Positions 24,601 through 31,041 of a DNA stretch of 37,502 nt are shown here, one piece after another. Origin of the DNA: Planctomycetota bacterium (GTDB lineage Bacteria; Planctomycetota; Phycisphaerae; WQYP01). A program made the translations under genes and the position numbers. The notes under the pieces were generated by a model. That model had not been told where the DNA came from, did not search any database, and saw only the letters and a list, made by a program, of their open reading frames with translations. The stretch spans positions 1 to 37,502 of the forward strand of contig JAJZJL010000036.1 of assembly GCA_021810145.1 (NCBI GenBank), given 5' to 3'. Position 1 is the stretch's first letter. Every line of letters starts with the position of its first letter.

Positions 24601-25605
24601 GGCCAGTTGGTTATTACCCAGACACCCAGTAACCTGGAAAAGGTTTCCGGGCTGCTGAAACAATTGCGCGAAACCCGCTCGGTGGAAATTTCCATCGATG
24701 CCCGCTTCCTTTATGTAACTACCGGCTTCTTAAATGATTTCGGCTTCTCCTGGAGTTTGGGTTTCGGCAACATGTTTGGTTCTAACGTGGGAACGATTGG
24801 TACCGCCCCCGGGTCGACAACGCCTTCTATTACAGGCCCGGTCAGCATCACCAACAACACCACAACCTATGCCACGCCACAGACGACCGGCGTTACCAAC
24901 TCGATTGGGGGGGATTATTCGGTGCCTTCGCTCAGCCTCAGTGGTGGTATTCTTTCCAATTATCAATTGTCTCTGCTCTTAAACGCCACGCAGATCAACA
25001 AGCGCAATACCCTGCTGGAAGCTCCGCGGATCACATTGTTTAATGGTCAACGCGCCACCATGATTGTCGAAGACGTGCAGAACTATGTGCAAAGCTTTAC
25101 GCAAACCGCCGGAACAGGCGGCTTGGTTGGTGGTGTCGGTGGCGTTGCCACGAACTTGAACGTGCTGCCATTGACAACTGGATTGAGCCTCTCTGTCCAG
25201 GCGACGGTTTCATCCGATGACCGTTATGTCATCATGACCATCATCCCCCAGTTGTCTCAGTTGTTAAGCCTGCAGACCTTTAATATCAACGGTCAAAATA
25301 CCGCAACAGCTGGTGCGGCTACAGCATTCCCCGGATTCGTCCAGTTGCCGCAAACGCAGATCACGGAAGTGTCCACGACGGTATCGGTACCTGACGGCGG
25401 AACGCTGCTGCTGGGCGGCGAACGTCTTGCCGGTGAAACCACAATTGAGGCCGGTGTTCCGGTGCTTTCACAGATTCCGATTATTAACCGCCTGTTCACA
25501 AACACTTCTACAACCAAGGACAACTTGGTGCTTTTGATACTGGTTCGTCCACGGATCATTATCCAGAAGGAATTTGAGAAAAAGCAGTTTGGTCGCAATT
25601 ATTGA
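21694..25605 (+). CDS. pilQ: Outer-membrane secretin with TPR and TolA-like N-terminal region
   Basis: A TTG start with GGAG eight nt upstream. The 1303-residue protein has a signal peptide (KILAVGVAGALLAGASL, cleavage near AHAEA), TPR-like helices to about 210, an Ala/Gln/Lys-rich helical segment (about 210-410), a Pro/Thr/Ala linker, more TPR units (about 490-710), and an STN/N-domain (NNQPFSDVVRLLRQQTGANIVV, about 775). VFDIQDLLVQAPNF and two Gly/Ser-rich linkers lead into the secretin domain (about 940-1297), with VEISIDARFLYVTTGFLNDFG, TLLEAPRITLFNGQRA, VSVPDGGTLLLGGER and VLSQIPIINRLFTN. The C-terminus is LILVRPRIIIQ plus a charged tail. It forms the outer-membrane pore of a type IV pilus or type II secretion machine. 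The name pilQ follows the operon context; gspD is equally possible. Confidence 0.93.
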   Translation: MNTQKRSKILAVGVAGALLAGASLPLLPFAIAHAEAQSSSSTTLLDRGTQLISQHEYQTAKQVLLSIDPSTLSAADQTRLASLLQKADAGIAGMSMDLTVYHNATASLQDGHYAHAAKLFAYLIKSPDVSPELKSEAADNLALTRAKQQQLVPQMKSLLQDAIHSYQAGNFDAAEMDLNKIQVSGADLGDQADQVSHYQYLIAQKRVQQVRELEAAQQAKVASAASSPASSAEQKAAAEKKLLAQQQAQEAQRAAATQAAENLKNQQAAKEAAAAKLAAQQKEAQQKLMAQEAAARKLAEEKQAQQAKQAAAEKLAEQQKLEAAKAAAAHKLAEEKMQAQQAAAEKAAAAKLAQQQQMAQQQLLAQQQTQEQQAEQARQAAAAAAAQQAAAMQAQAAATQKAAMEAQQPKPVATAEAATVANSVKASPAPATAATSTHNTTPAPAPAPVMVMSPTTTTSPAKAAAATMPATPVAAVAKPSLAEIERERAAALVVKADNDLRNADYQQAVALYNDALALDPKNEAAAMGLRNAQKLALGQSPGLLSQQIYDQAIQAQRAQVLFDNDLQLSNKAMEAGKYPQAVDHANDGLATIEAARGILTAGDYNQMKARAQQQLAIIERQQAQAQAISQAKRAQEVTQSQMQIEHQLAVRRQQQINQLMGQAREYFKQMQYQQALDTLNQVIAIDPQNNTALFMQEMVSDQIQYNEWNKYHKLRSEAEQAQEVKGQEYMIPYPNLEIYPQDWPELSRMREAEQHNSESPADKEARLALARNVSKIVVNNQPFSDVVRLLRQQTGANIVVNWNALNNAGVQRNTPISLTLRGVPFEKVLSLVLQQAQGNGGTQLGYSISGGVLTISTNDQLAQQKTTRVFDIQDLLVQAPNFTAPSFNLQNQSNSSGVQVSSGSSGGGGGAGSSNLFSGGGGGGAGGQQQVGKTRAQMVTEITQLIENTVARNSWIDNGGTVGSIREINGQLVITQTPSNLEKVSGLLKQLRETRSVEISIDARFLYVTTGFLNDFGFSWSLGFGNMFGSNVGTIGTAPGSTTPSITGPVSITNNTTTYATPQTTGVTNSIGGDYSVPSLSLSGGILSNYQLSLLLNATQINKRNTLLEAPRITLFNGQRATMIVEDVQNYVQSFTQTAGTGGLVGGVGGVATNLNVLPLTTGLSLSVQATVSSDDRYVIMTIIPQLSQLLSLQTFNINGQNTATAGAATAFPGFVQLPQTQITEVSTTVSVPDGGTLLLGGERLAGETTIEAGVPVLSQIPIINRLFTNTSTTKDNLVLLILVRPRIIIQKEFEKKQFGRNY
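22321..22920 (+). repeat. Low-complexity Ala/Gln/Lys-rich coding segment
   Basis: Two hundred codons made mostly of Ala, Gln, Lys and Glu (LAEEK, LAQQQ, AAAEKLAEQQ variants), with the heptad-like spacing of a long single helix as in TolA. It lies inside the secretin gene and generates long spurious open frames on the opposite strand. Confidence 0.85.
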
Positions 25606-25641
25606 AAATAAGCTCTGCGATCCGATATTGCAGTGAAATTC

Positions 25642-25676
25642 AGGCCGGAGATGTTTACATCCCCGGCCTTTTTTTT
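25642..25676 (+). terminator. Strong intrinsic terminator of the pil operon
   Basis: AGGCCGG (25642-25648) pairs with CCGGCCT (25663-25669), with an inner GATG/CATC pair and a ttta loop. Eight or nine T follow immediately. It lies 36 bp after the secretin stop. Confidence 0.93.
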
Positions 25677-25699
25677 GCGTTGATTTGTCGGCCGGATAC

Positions 25700-25727
25700 T
25701 TGTTTTTTGCCTCTGTTCTGCTAGACT
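25700..25727 (+). promoter_or_regulatory. Possible promoter of the small basic protein gene
   Basis: TTGTTT (25700-25705), a 16-nt spacer and TAGACT (25722-25727) match sigma-70 boxes moderately (4/6 each). The site is directly after the pil terminator and about 55 bp before the ATG. Confidence 0.35.
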
Positions 25728-25783
25728 ATGGAGCTTTGTAATTGCCGGGAAACCGGTTGGCGCTTGGCACGGAGTGTGCGGTT

Positions 25784-26059
25784 ATGTCATTAGATCGAAG
25801 CCTCAAGGGTAAAAGCACGTTGGAACGGCACCGTAATGTTCTCAAGAGAACAGAACGCATTGACCTGCTTGAAGATAACGATAAGTGGAGCGAAGGGAAG
25901 TCTGGTGTGTACAACCTTCCAAAGGTTGCGCATCGCAAGGCAGTAGCCGCCAAGAAGGCACCCAAGGCTGAAGCCGCTGGCGCAACCGCAACGGCACCCG
26001 GTGCGGCCGCTGCACCTGCCGCTGCTGCCGCCGCCCCCGCGGCAAAAGGCAAGAAGTGA
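25784..26059 (+). CDS. Small basic protein, Planctomycetota/Verrucomicrobia/Chlamydiae family
   Basis: The start at 25784 (GGAG nine nt upstream) gives 91 residues; the frame is open to 25742. The N-terminal 50 residues match the small basic protein family I know as TIGR04137: MSLDRSLKGKSTLERHRNVLKRTERI, then DNDKWSEG and GLPKV-type (here NLPKVAHRK) motifs. The strong positive charge suggests RNA or ribosome binding, but the role is not established to my knowledge. The C-terminal 35 residues are an Ala/Pro/Lys tail that looks like a lineage-specific extension. It stands alone between a terminator and the PLD gene. Confidence 0.9.
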   Translation: MSLDRSLKGKSTLERHRNVLKRTERIDLLEDNDKWSEGKSGVYNLPKVAHRKAVAAKKAPKAEAAGATATAPGAAAAPAAAAAAPAAKGKK

Positions 26060-26206
26060 TCACCCGGAACCGTCAAAACGCATGGGCCTTGCGAATGCAG
26101 AATTCCCATGCGATTGCCGCTGCTTTTGAGCTGGGTCCATTCACAAGTCCGCCCAGAATCACTGGCTTGTTATGCCCAATAGCCGGATTCGCAATTCGAG
26201 ATTTTC

Positions 26207-26866
26207 ATGGCTCGCAAGCGGTCTTTATCAACAAACCTGTTCCAGCCGGGAACGCTTGTTCTCGCTGCGCTTTGCCTGATGGCCGGCATCTGGCTGGGGC
26301 ACCTTCGGAACAATATTCCCGCCTCGCATCCACAGGCGAATAGTTCGCTGAAGGTCTATTTTTCTCCGGATGGCGGCGCCACTCGTGAATTGGTTCGACT
26401 GATCTCGGCCGCCCGAAAAAGCGTTGAGGTTCAGGCGTACAGCTTTACCAGTAAGCCTGTTATCAAGGCTCTGATCCATGCCAAAGACCGTGGCGTGGAT
26501 GTGGAAATAATCCTCGATCGTTCCAATGTGGAGCGTAAAAATTACCGTACACACACCTATCACCGCTTAATCAGTGCCGGGTTGGATGCTGTCTACACTG
26601 CTGGCATTCCAACCTATATTGATGATCGCTACCTGATCGCCCATAACAAAGTTATGCTTATTGATGGCCAAACCCTTATTACGGGAAGTTTTAATTTCAG
26701 TTACGCGGCCGCTCATTTCAACGCCGAAAATATGCTGGTAATAAAAAATATTCCGAGCCTGATTGAACAATATCAGAAAAATTTTGAATTTCATGAGAAA
26801 ACCAGCCAACGCTACAAGCCCGGCCTGGTTCTCAAGCACCAGTTTCATTTCCCCCACTATCATTAA
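26207..26866 (+). CDS. Membrane-anchored phospholipase-D-family protein, single HKD
   Basis: 219 residues with an N-terminal membrane anchor or uncleaved signal (about 14-30) and one PLD domain. It has VYFSPDGGATRELVRLISAARKS, VQAYSFTS, and the catalytic HKD motif H146-x-K148-x4-D153 followed by GSFN (160-163). The length and single HKD fit the Nuc-type subfamily, in which two subunits form one active site. Members are phosphodiesterases acting on DNA or phospholipid; the substrate cannot be told from the sequence. The catalytic domain would be outside the cytoplasm. The ribosome site is weak. A hairpin (GCGGAAG/CTTCCGC, 26923-26937) follows 57 bp after the stop. Confidence 0.9.
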   Translation: MARKRSLSTNLFQPGTLVLAALCLMAGIWLGHLRNNIPASHPQANSSLKVYFSPDGGATRELVRLISAARKSVEVQAYSFTSKPVIKALIHAKDRGVDVEIILDRSNVERKNYRTHTYHRLISAGLDAVYTAGIPTYIDDRYLIAHNKVMLIDGQTLITGSFNFSYAAAHFNAENMLVIKNIPSLIEQYQKNFEFHEKTSQRYKPGLVLKHQFHFPHYH

Positions 26867-26922
26867 GTACTGTTATGCTATTGGCGATCCTGGAACATCG
26901 CGGCGGTGCAACCGCTGGAATG

Positions 26923-26937
26923 GCGGAAGCCTTCCGC
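26923..26937. repeat. Short palindrome after the PLD gene
   Basis: GCGGAAG and CTTCCGC are separated by one base, followed by only TTT. It may be a weak terminator for the PLD transcript. Confidence 0.4.
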
Positions 26938-26982
26938 TTTCCCCGCGGTGCCGCTGACCGGTAAAAAATAGAACATTTCTAC

Positions 26983-27012
26983 TTGTCAATACCCGATTCC
27001 GGTTATCATAAT
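26983..27012 (+). promoter_or_regulatory. Probable promoter of the Mla-type operon
   Basis: TTGTCA (26983-26988), an 18-nt spacer and CATAAT (27007-27012) match sigma-70 boxes at 5/6 each. It lies just before the first gene of the operon. It also argues that the lipoprotein starts at 27040 and not at the TTG at 26983. Confidence 0.5.
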
Positions 27013-27039
27013 CAACGCATTGGCTGGTTGATCCGGGGC

Positions 27040-27450
27040 ATGGCACTGATGGCTGGTAAATATATATTTCTGATTGTCGCACCATTGCTGCTGACGGGCT
27101 GCGGATTTCTGTCTCTGGGAAAGCCCAGCTTGGCCAGTGATGATCCCGCCCAGAAAATTCCCGCTATCAAACGGGCTGCCCGCCATCATGACCGATCAGC
27201 AATTCCTCTGCTTGTAAAAGCTTTATCCAGTCAGGATTCAGCCATTCGCTTTTATGCCATATACGCCTTGCATCAATTAACGGGGCATGACTTTGGATAT
27301 GTTTATTACGCGGCCAAGGCCCGGCGCAGGATGGCTGTGGCACGCTGGAAGATCTGGCTGGCCGCGCAAAAATCGGTCCATTTGAGCCCGCCGCTCAGCG
27401 CGTCACCTGGAACCGCCGACACCTCTAAACTGGCGGGAGGGCCGTCATGA
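27040..27450 (+). CDS. HEAT-repeat-like lipoprotein
   Basis: 136 residues from 27040; a second ATG at 27049 is possible and the frame is open to a TTG at 26983, which overlaps the -35 box. The signal peptide ends in a lipobox LLLTGC. The mature part has DPAQKIPAIKRAARHHDRSAIPLLVKALSSQDSAIRFYAIYALHQLTGHDFGY, two helical repeats of HEAT type, then a basic WKIWLAAQ motif and a Pro/Ser-rich tail. HEAT repeats bind proteins, so it may tether or organise the transporter, but that is inference. Its last four bases overlap the start of the STAS gene (ATGA). Confidence 0.8.
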   Translation: MALMAGKYIFLIVAPLLLTGCGFLSLGKPSLASDDPAQKIPAIKRAARHHDRSAIPLLVKALSSQDSAIRFYAIYALHQLTGHDFGYVYYAAKARRRMAVARWKIWLAAQKSVHLSPPLSASPGTADTSKLAGGPS

Positions 27451-27926
27451 TATTTATGAAAAAGCCGGTCCGAAACGTCTCTCTTGGGACGGTGGAAAAT
27501 TTGGGCTTCGGACGCATTTTTTACCGCCTTAACGCCGGTATGACCTTCGAACTCATTCCGCATTTACGGATAGAACTTCTGGAAATAGTGGATCACTTCA
27601 AACCTCGAAAACTGATATTTGAACTTGAGCAGCTCAATCGCTTCAGCGGCGCGGGCCTGGCGATACTGGTGCAGATTCTCCGGCATCTTCCACCGGATGC
27701 CCAACTCTATCTGGCGCATCTGCATAAAGAAGTTCGCGGGGTTATTGAAATCGCTCATCTCGATGATCTGGTCATTATCATAGATGACCTGCCCGCCGCA
27801 CAAGCCGCGGAACTGTTGGCCGGTTCGTCCTGCCCGGTTCCCAAAGAATGTCCGGGTTGCGTGCCACCGTCTTCCAGCAATCTCCCGGGTCAAAGATTTG
27901 GAGGAGCTGATGCGCGCGGCAATTGA
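27447..27926 (+). CDS. STAS-domain protein (MlaB-like position)
   Basis: GGAGG lies six nt before the ATG, and the gene overlaps the lipoprotein stop by 4 bp. The protein is 159 residues. The STAS fold is recognisable from ELLEIVDHFKPRKLIFELEQLNRFSGAGLAILVQILRHLP, then LYLAHLHKEVRGVIEIAHLDDLVIIIDDLPAA. A STAS protein next to MlaE and MlaF is normal for this transporter family, where MlaB binds MlaF. Here it is longer than MlaB (about 100 residues) because of an N-terminal extension and a C-terminal Cys-containing tail. The tail (CPVPKECPGC) could bind metal. It could also be an anti-sigma-factor antagonist, but the context favours the transporter. Confidence 0.85.
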   Translation: MIFMKKPVRNVSLGTVENLGFGRIFYRLNAGMTFELIPHLRIELLEIVDHFKPRKLIFELEQLNRFSGAGLAILVQILRHLPPDAQLYLAHLHKEVRGVIEIAHLDDLVIIIDDLPAAQAAELLAGSSCPVPKECPGCVPPSSSNLPGQRFGGADARGN

Positions 27927-28680
27927 ATTTTTCGGCGATTTTTTTTATCTGCTGCTCGATACACTCCGAGCCATCACACCGGCATTATCAACCGGTCGCG
28001 GAAGATCACTGGCCTGGCGGAATGTATGGATACAGATGAATCGCATTGGCGTGGAAAGTATTCCCATTGTCTGCCTGGTGATGTTCTGTATCGGGGCGAT
28101 CTTGGCGATGCAGATGGCGCCGGAACTCGCCAGGTTCGGCATTGTTCCAGTAACTGCCGACGTAGTGGCACTTGCGACATTTCGGGAAATGGGACCGCTG
28201 GTTTCCGCCGTCGTTATGACCGGGTTTGGCGGTGCGGCCATCGCCGCGGAAATTGGCACAATGGTAGTGGGAGAGGAAATTGAAGCCATGGAAGCAATGG
28301 CCATTGATCCCATCCGCTTTCTGGTCGTGCCAAGGGTTCTGGCCGGAATGGTTATGATGGTCTGTCTGACGGTAGTGGGTGATCTGGCCGCGATGTTTGG
28401 CGGATTGGTCGCCTCCGCGCTGCTGCTGCATCTGGGCGCTTTGCAATATATTCATCATGCTCTGGCGATTTTGAAAGTCGGAGATTTTCTTACCGGCCTG
28501 GCAAAGGCGGGTGTGTTTGGCGTTCTGATCACCGCGATGGCCTGCTTTCTGGGATTAAAAGTTCGCGGTGGTGCGGAAGGTGTTGGCCTTAATACCAGTA
28601 AAACGGTGGTCTTCACCATTGTCGGCTTGATTGTTCTGGATTTAATTTTTACCTCGGTGTTTTTTTATCTGGGCGTGTAA
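27910..28680 (+). CDS. mlaE: MlaE-type phospholipid transport permease
   Basis: GGAGG lies five nt before the ATG at 27910. The frame is open to 27784, but the upstream part is the STAS gene read in another frame. 256 residues, the usual size. The family signature is intact: MGPLVSAVVMTGFGGAAIAAEIGTMVVGEEIEAMEAMAIDPIRFLVVPRVLA. About five membrane segments follow the usual pattern. It moves phospholipid across or out of the inner membrane together with the ATPase (MlaF) and MCE protein (MlaD) encoded next. It overlaps the STAS gene by 17 bp and the ATPase gene by 1 bp, so translation is coupled. Confidence 0.95.
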   Translation: MRAAIEFFGDFFYLLLDTLRAITPALSTGRGRSLAWRNVWIQMNRIGVESIPIVCLVMFCIGAILAMQMAPELARFGIVPVTADVVALATFREMGPLVSAVVMTGFGGAAIAAEIGTMVVGEEIEAMEAMAIDPIRFLVVPRVLAGMVMMVCLTVVGDLAAMFGGLVASALLLHLGALQYIHHALAILKVGDFLTGLAKAGVFGVLITAMACFLGLKVRGGAEGVGLNTSKTVVFTIVGLIVLDLIFTSVFFYLGV

Positions 28681-29513
28681 TGTCGGAACCACTGATTCAA
28701 CTTCGAGGCATCAGCAAGAGCTTCGGCGACACGCGGATCTACCATGATCTTAACCTGGATATTTTTCCCGGTGAAACGCTGGTGATCATGGGCGGATCAG
28801 GCTCCGGTAAATCCACGCTTCTGCGCGTGCTGATGGGGCAACTGAAAATTGATGCCGGAGAGATACTGATTCGCGGGCGGTATCTGGACAACATGACCCG
28901 CGGTGAACTGGATGCCTGGCGAAAATCAGTGGGCGTGCTGTTTCAGAGCGGCGCGCTGTTTAACTCCATGACCCTGCGGGAAAATCTGGCTCTGCCCGTG
29001 CGGGAACACACCGATCTGGATGATGAAACCATCGATATCATGGCGCAAATTTATCTTCAACTCGTCGGTCTGCGGGAACATATTGATAAATTGCCCGCGG
29101 AACTTTCCGGGGGAATGAAAAAACGGGGCGGCCTGGCCCGCGCACTGATGATGCAGCCGAGAATTCTATTTTATGATGAGCCTACCGCCGGTCTGGATCC
29201 GGTCAGCACCGCCCAGATTGATGAACTGATCATGAACCTGAAAAGCAAAATGGGCGCTACCAGCGTGGTAGTCACGCATGACATGCAATCGGCTTTCAAA
29301 ATTGCCGACCGTCTGGCTTTATTGTTCGACGGAAAATTTGCGGCCATTGGCTCCGTGGACGAGTTTCGTTCCACCACCAACCCGCTGGTACGGCAATTTG
29401 TCGATGGTCGATTGAATGGGCCTTTTCTTAATCCATCTGATCAATGCAGTTACAAAACGCAACTTCTGGGACGCAAGTTAAACGAGGTGCCGCATGGCCA
29501 GGAAACAACGTGA
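28680..29513 (+). CDS. mlaF: MlaF-type ABC transporter ATPase
   Basis: 277 residues. The start overlaps the MlaE stop by one base (TAATG). Walker A GGSGSGKST (38-46), Q-loop around LFQSGAL (Gln89), ABC signature LSGGM (142-146), Walker B ILFYDEP (162-168), D-loop TAGLDP and the switch His in VVVTHD are all intact. The C-terminus is typical of the group (LLFDGKFAAIGSVDEF, PLVRQFVDGRLNGP). It powers the lipid transporter from the cytoplasm. It overlaps the MCE gene by 20 bp. Confidence 0.96.
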   Translation: MSEPLIQLRGISKSFGDTRIYHDLNLDIFPGETLVIMGGSGSGKSTLLRVLMGQLKIDAGEILIRGRYLDNMTRGELDAWRKSVGVLFQSGALFNSMTLRENLALPVREHTDLDDETIDIMAQIYLQLVGLREHIDKLPAELSGGMKKRGGLARALMMQPRILFYDEPTAGLDPVSTAQIDELIMNLKSKMGATSVVVTHDMQSAFKIADRLALLFDGKFAAIGSVDEFRSTTNPLVRQFVDGRLNGPFLNPSDQCSYKTQLLGRKLNEVPHGQETT

Positions 29514-30672
29514 CGCCTTTCGTGCCGGCGTTTTTATGCTCTTGAGCATCGTGCTGATTCTGATAATGATCGTGGCGATTAAAGGCTTCGTTCGCGTATT
29601 TGAACCGGTGCAACTGCGGGCGGCGCGTTTTGCGCTGCATGATGACCTCGGCGGTTTGCAGGTGGGAGACAATCTGCGGGTCGCCGGTTTTACCGTTGGA
29701 GATATTCAATCCATCCGCCTGATTACCAATGTACAAAGGCCCTATGTCCGCGTCACCTTCACCATGCCCAGGAAATATATCCTGCGGACCGGCGCGACGG
29801 TTGTGATTGGTGGTACGATCACCGGAACAAGCTGGTTGAATTTTGAAAGCCTCGGTTCCGGCCCGCCGCTGCCAGGCAATTATGTGTTAACGGGCCATCC
29901 CAGCGGAATCAGTCATGCCTTGGCCACCGTTGCGGCACTGGCACCGCAAATTAAGGATATGGTCACGCAAGTCCGCACCACCACCGTTCCGCTTATCAAC
30001 GCGGATTTAGTCAAGCTCGGTAACACCGCTGATTCCATCCATGCCGCCGCCGCCAGTGCCTCCGGAGTGCTGAATTCGGTGCATGATGACATCCCGCCGG
30101 TCGTAGCGAAATACAACGCCGCCGCCAAGAATACCGCCTATGCCATGGAACAGGCCGGCAAATTGCTGCATTCCGGGCGAAAAGGAGCCATTGTAAATCT
30201 CAATGCCGCAACGGCTGATATCAAAAATGCCATCCCGCGGCTGCTGGCCAAAGCTCAAAGCGATCTCAATGAAGTTCATGCCACTCTCGCCAACAGCACC
30301 GCTCTTACCGCCCGGGCGAAAACACTGCTAGCTGCCAATCAGGATCGCGTCGACGGTATCATTCGCGCTTTGCACGGAGCCTCCGTCAATCTTAAAACCT
30401 TCGCGGTGGAAATTCGCCACAGCCCGTGGCGGCTGCTTTACAAACCCAGTAAAAAGGATATCAACAACGTTGAAATTTATGACGCGGTGCGCGAGTTTGA
30501 TCAGGCTGCCCGGCACCTGCAGCACGCCGCCGATGTGCTGAAGGAAACCGCCGTAACCCCCGGATCTCCCATTGAACAGAAGCGGTTGCATGAGTTAATA
30601 AAACAACTTAACAACACGTTCGGCCAATTCCAACAGGTGGAAAATAAATTCTGGAAAGCCGTTAAGCCGTAG
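29494..30672 (+). CDS. mlaD: MlaD-type MCE-domain protein
   Basis: GAGG lies six nt before the ATG; the gene overlaps the ATPase gene by 20 bp. The 392-residue protein has an N-terminal membrane anchor (GVFMLLSIVLILIMIVAIKGF). The MCE domain (about 37-117) contains DLGGLQVGDNLRVAGFTVGDIQSI and YILRTGATVVIGGTITGTSWLNFES. A long helical part full of heptad-like Ala and Asn follows to the end. E. coli MlaD is about 180 residues, so this protein has a long helical extension as in PqiB/YebT-like or actinobacterial Mce proteins. Such extensions can form a tube or bridge across the periplasm. No MlaC or MlaA gene follows. Confidence 0.93.
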   Translation: MARKQRDAFRAGVFMLLSIVLILIMIVAIKGFVRVFEPVQLRAARFALHDDLGGLQVGDNLRVAGFTVGDIQSIRLITNVQRPYVRVTFTMPRKYILRTGATVVIGGTITGTSWLNFESLGSGPPLPGNYVLTGHPSGISHALATVAALAPQIKDMVTQVRTTTVPLINADLVKLGNTADSIHAAAASASGVLNSVHDDIPPVVAKYNAAAKNTAYAMEQAGKLLHSGRKGAIVNLNAATADIKNAIPRLLAKAQSDLNEVHATLANSTALTARAKTLLAANQDRVDGIIRALHGASVNLKTFAVEIRHSPWRLLYKPSKKDINNVEIYDAVREFDQAARHLQHAADVLKETAVTPGSPIEQKRLHELIKQLNNTFGQFQQVENKFWKAVKP

Positions 30673-31041
30673 CGGAGAATGCGGTTACACCGCTTCATGG
30701 CTCTGCATTGTTTGATTGCGGTTCCCGCAGGCTGCGTTGGCCACCGGTTGACCTTGTTGTGCGCATGACGCCAGTCGGTTATTCCGCATAAAGAATGGAT
30801 CGGTGCCAAGGTGAGTCGCTGTTCTTGATGAATATATATCATCTGGTAAGCCAATACCGCGTTATCGCGCAGGCTCGAACGACAGCCGCTGACGCGCATG
30901 GCTTCTTCAACCAGGATACTGGTTTGGCGCAACGGTGAAATATCCAGGCATGGACCCACTGATTACCATGCGCACCAGATCTTCGGCAAAGCGCGGGATG
31001 ACATTGGCGTAATTCACGCAGGCAAATGGGCGCACCGTGCC
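30673..31041. other. Gap between convergent genes
   Basis: About 370 bp. I find no clear terminator and no clear gene. On the minus strand the frame of the gene ending at 31042 stays open for 43 codons past its TAG. An open frame on the minus strand (30501-30959) covers part of mlaD and resembles nothing I know. Confidence 0.5.
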
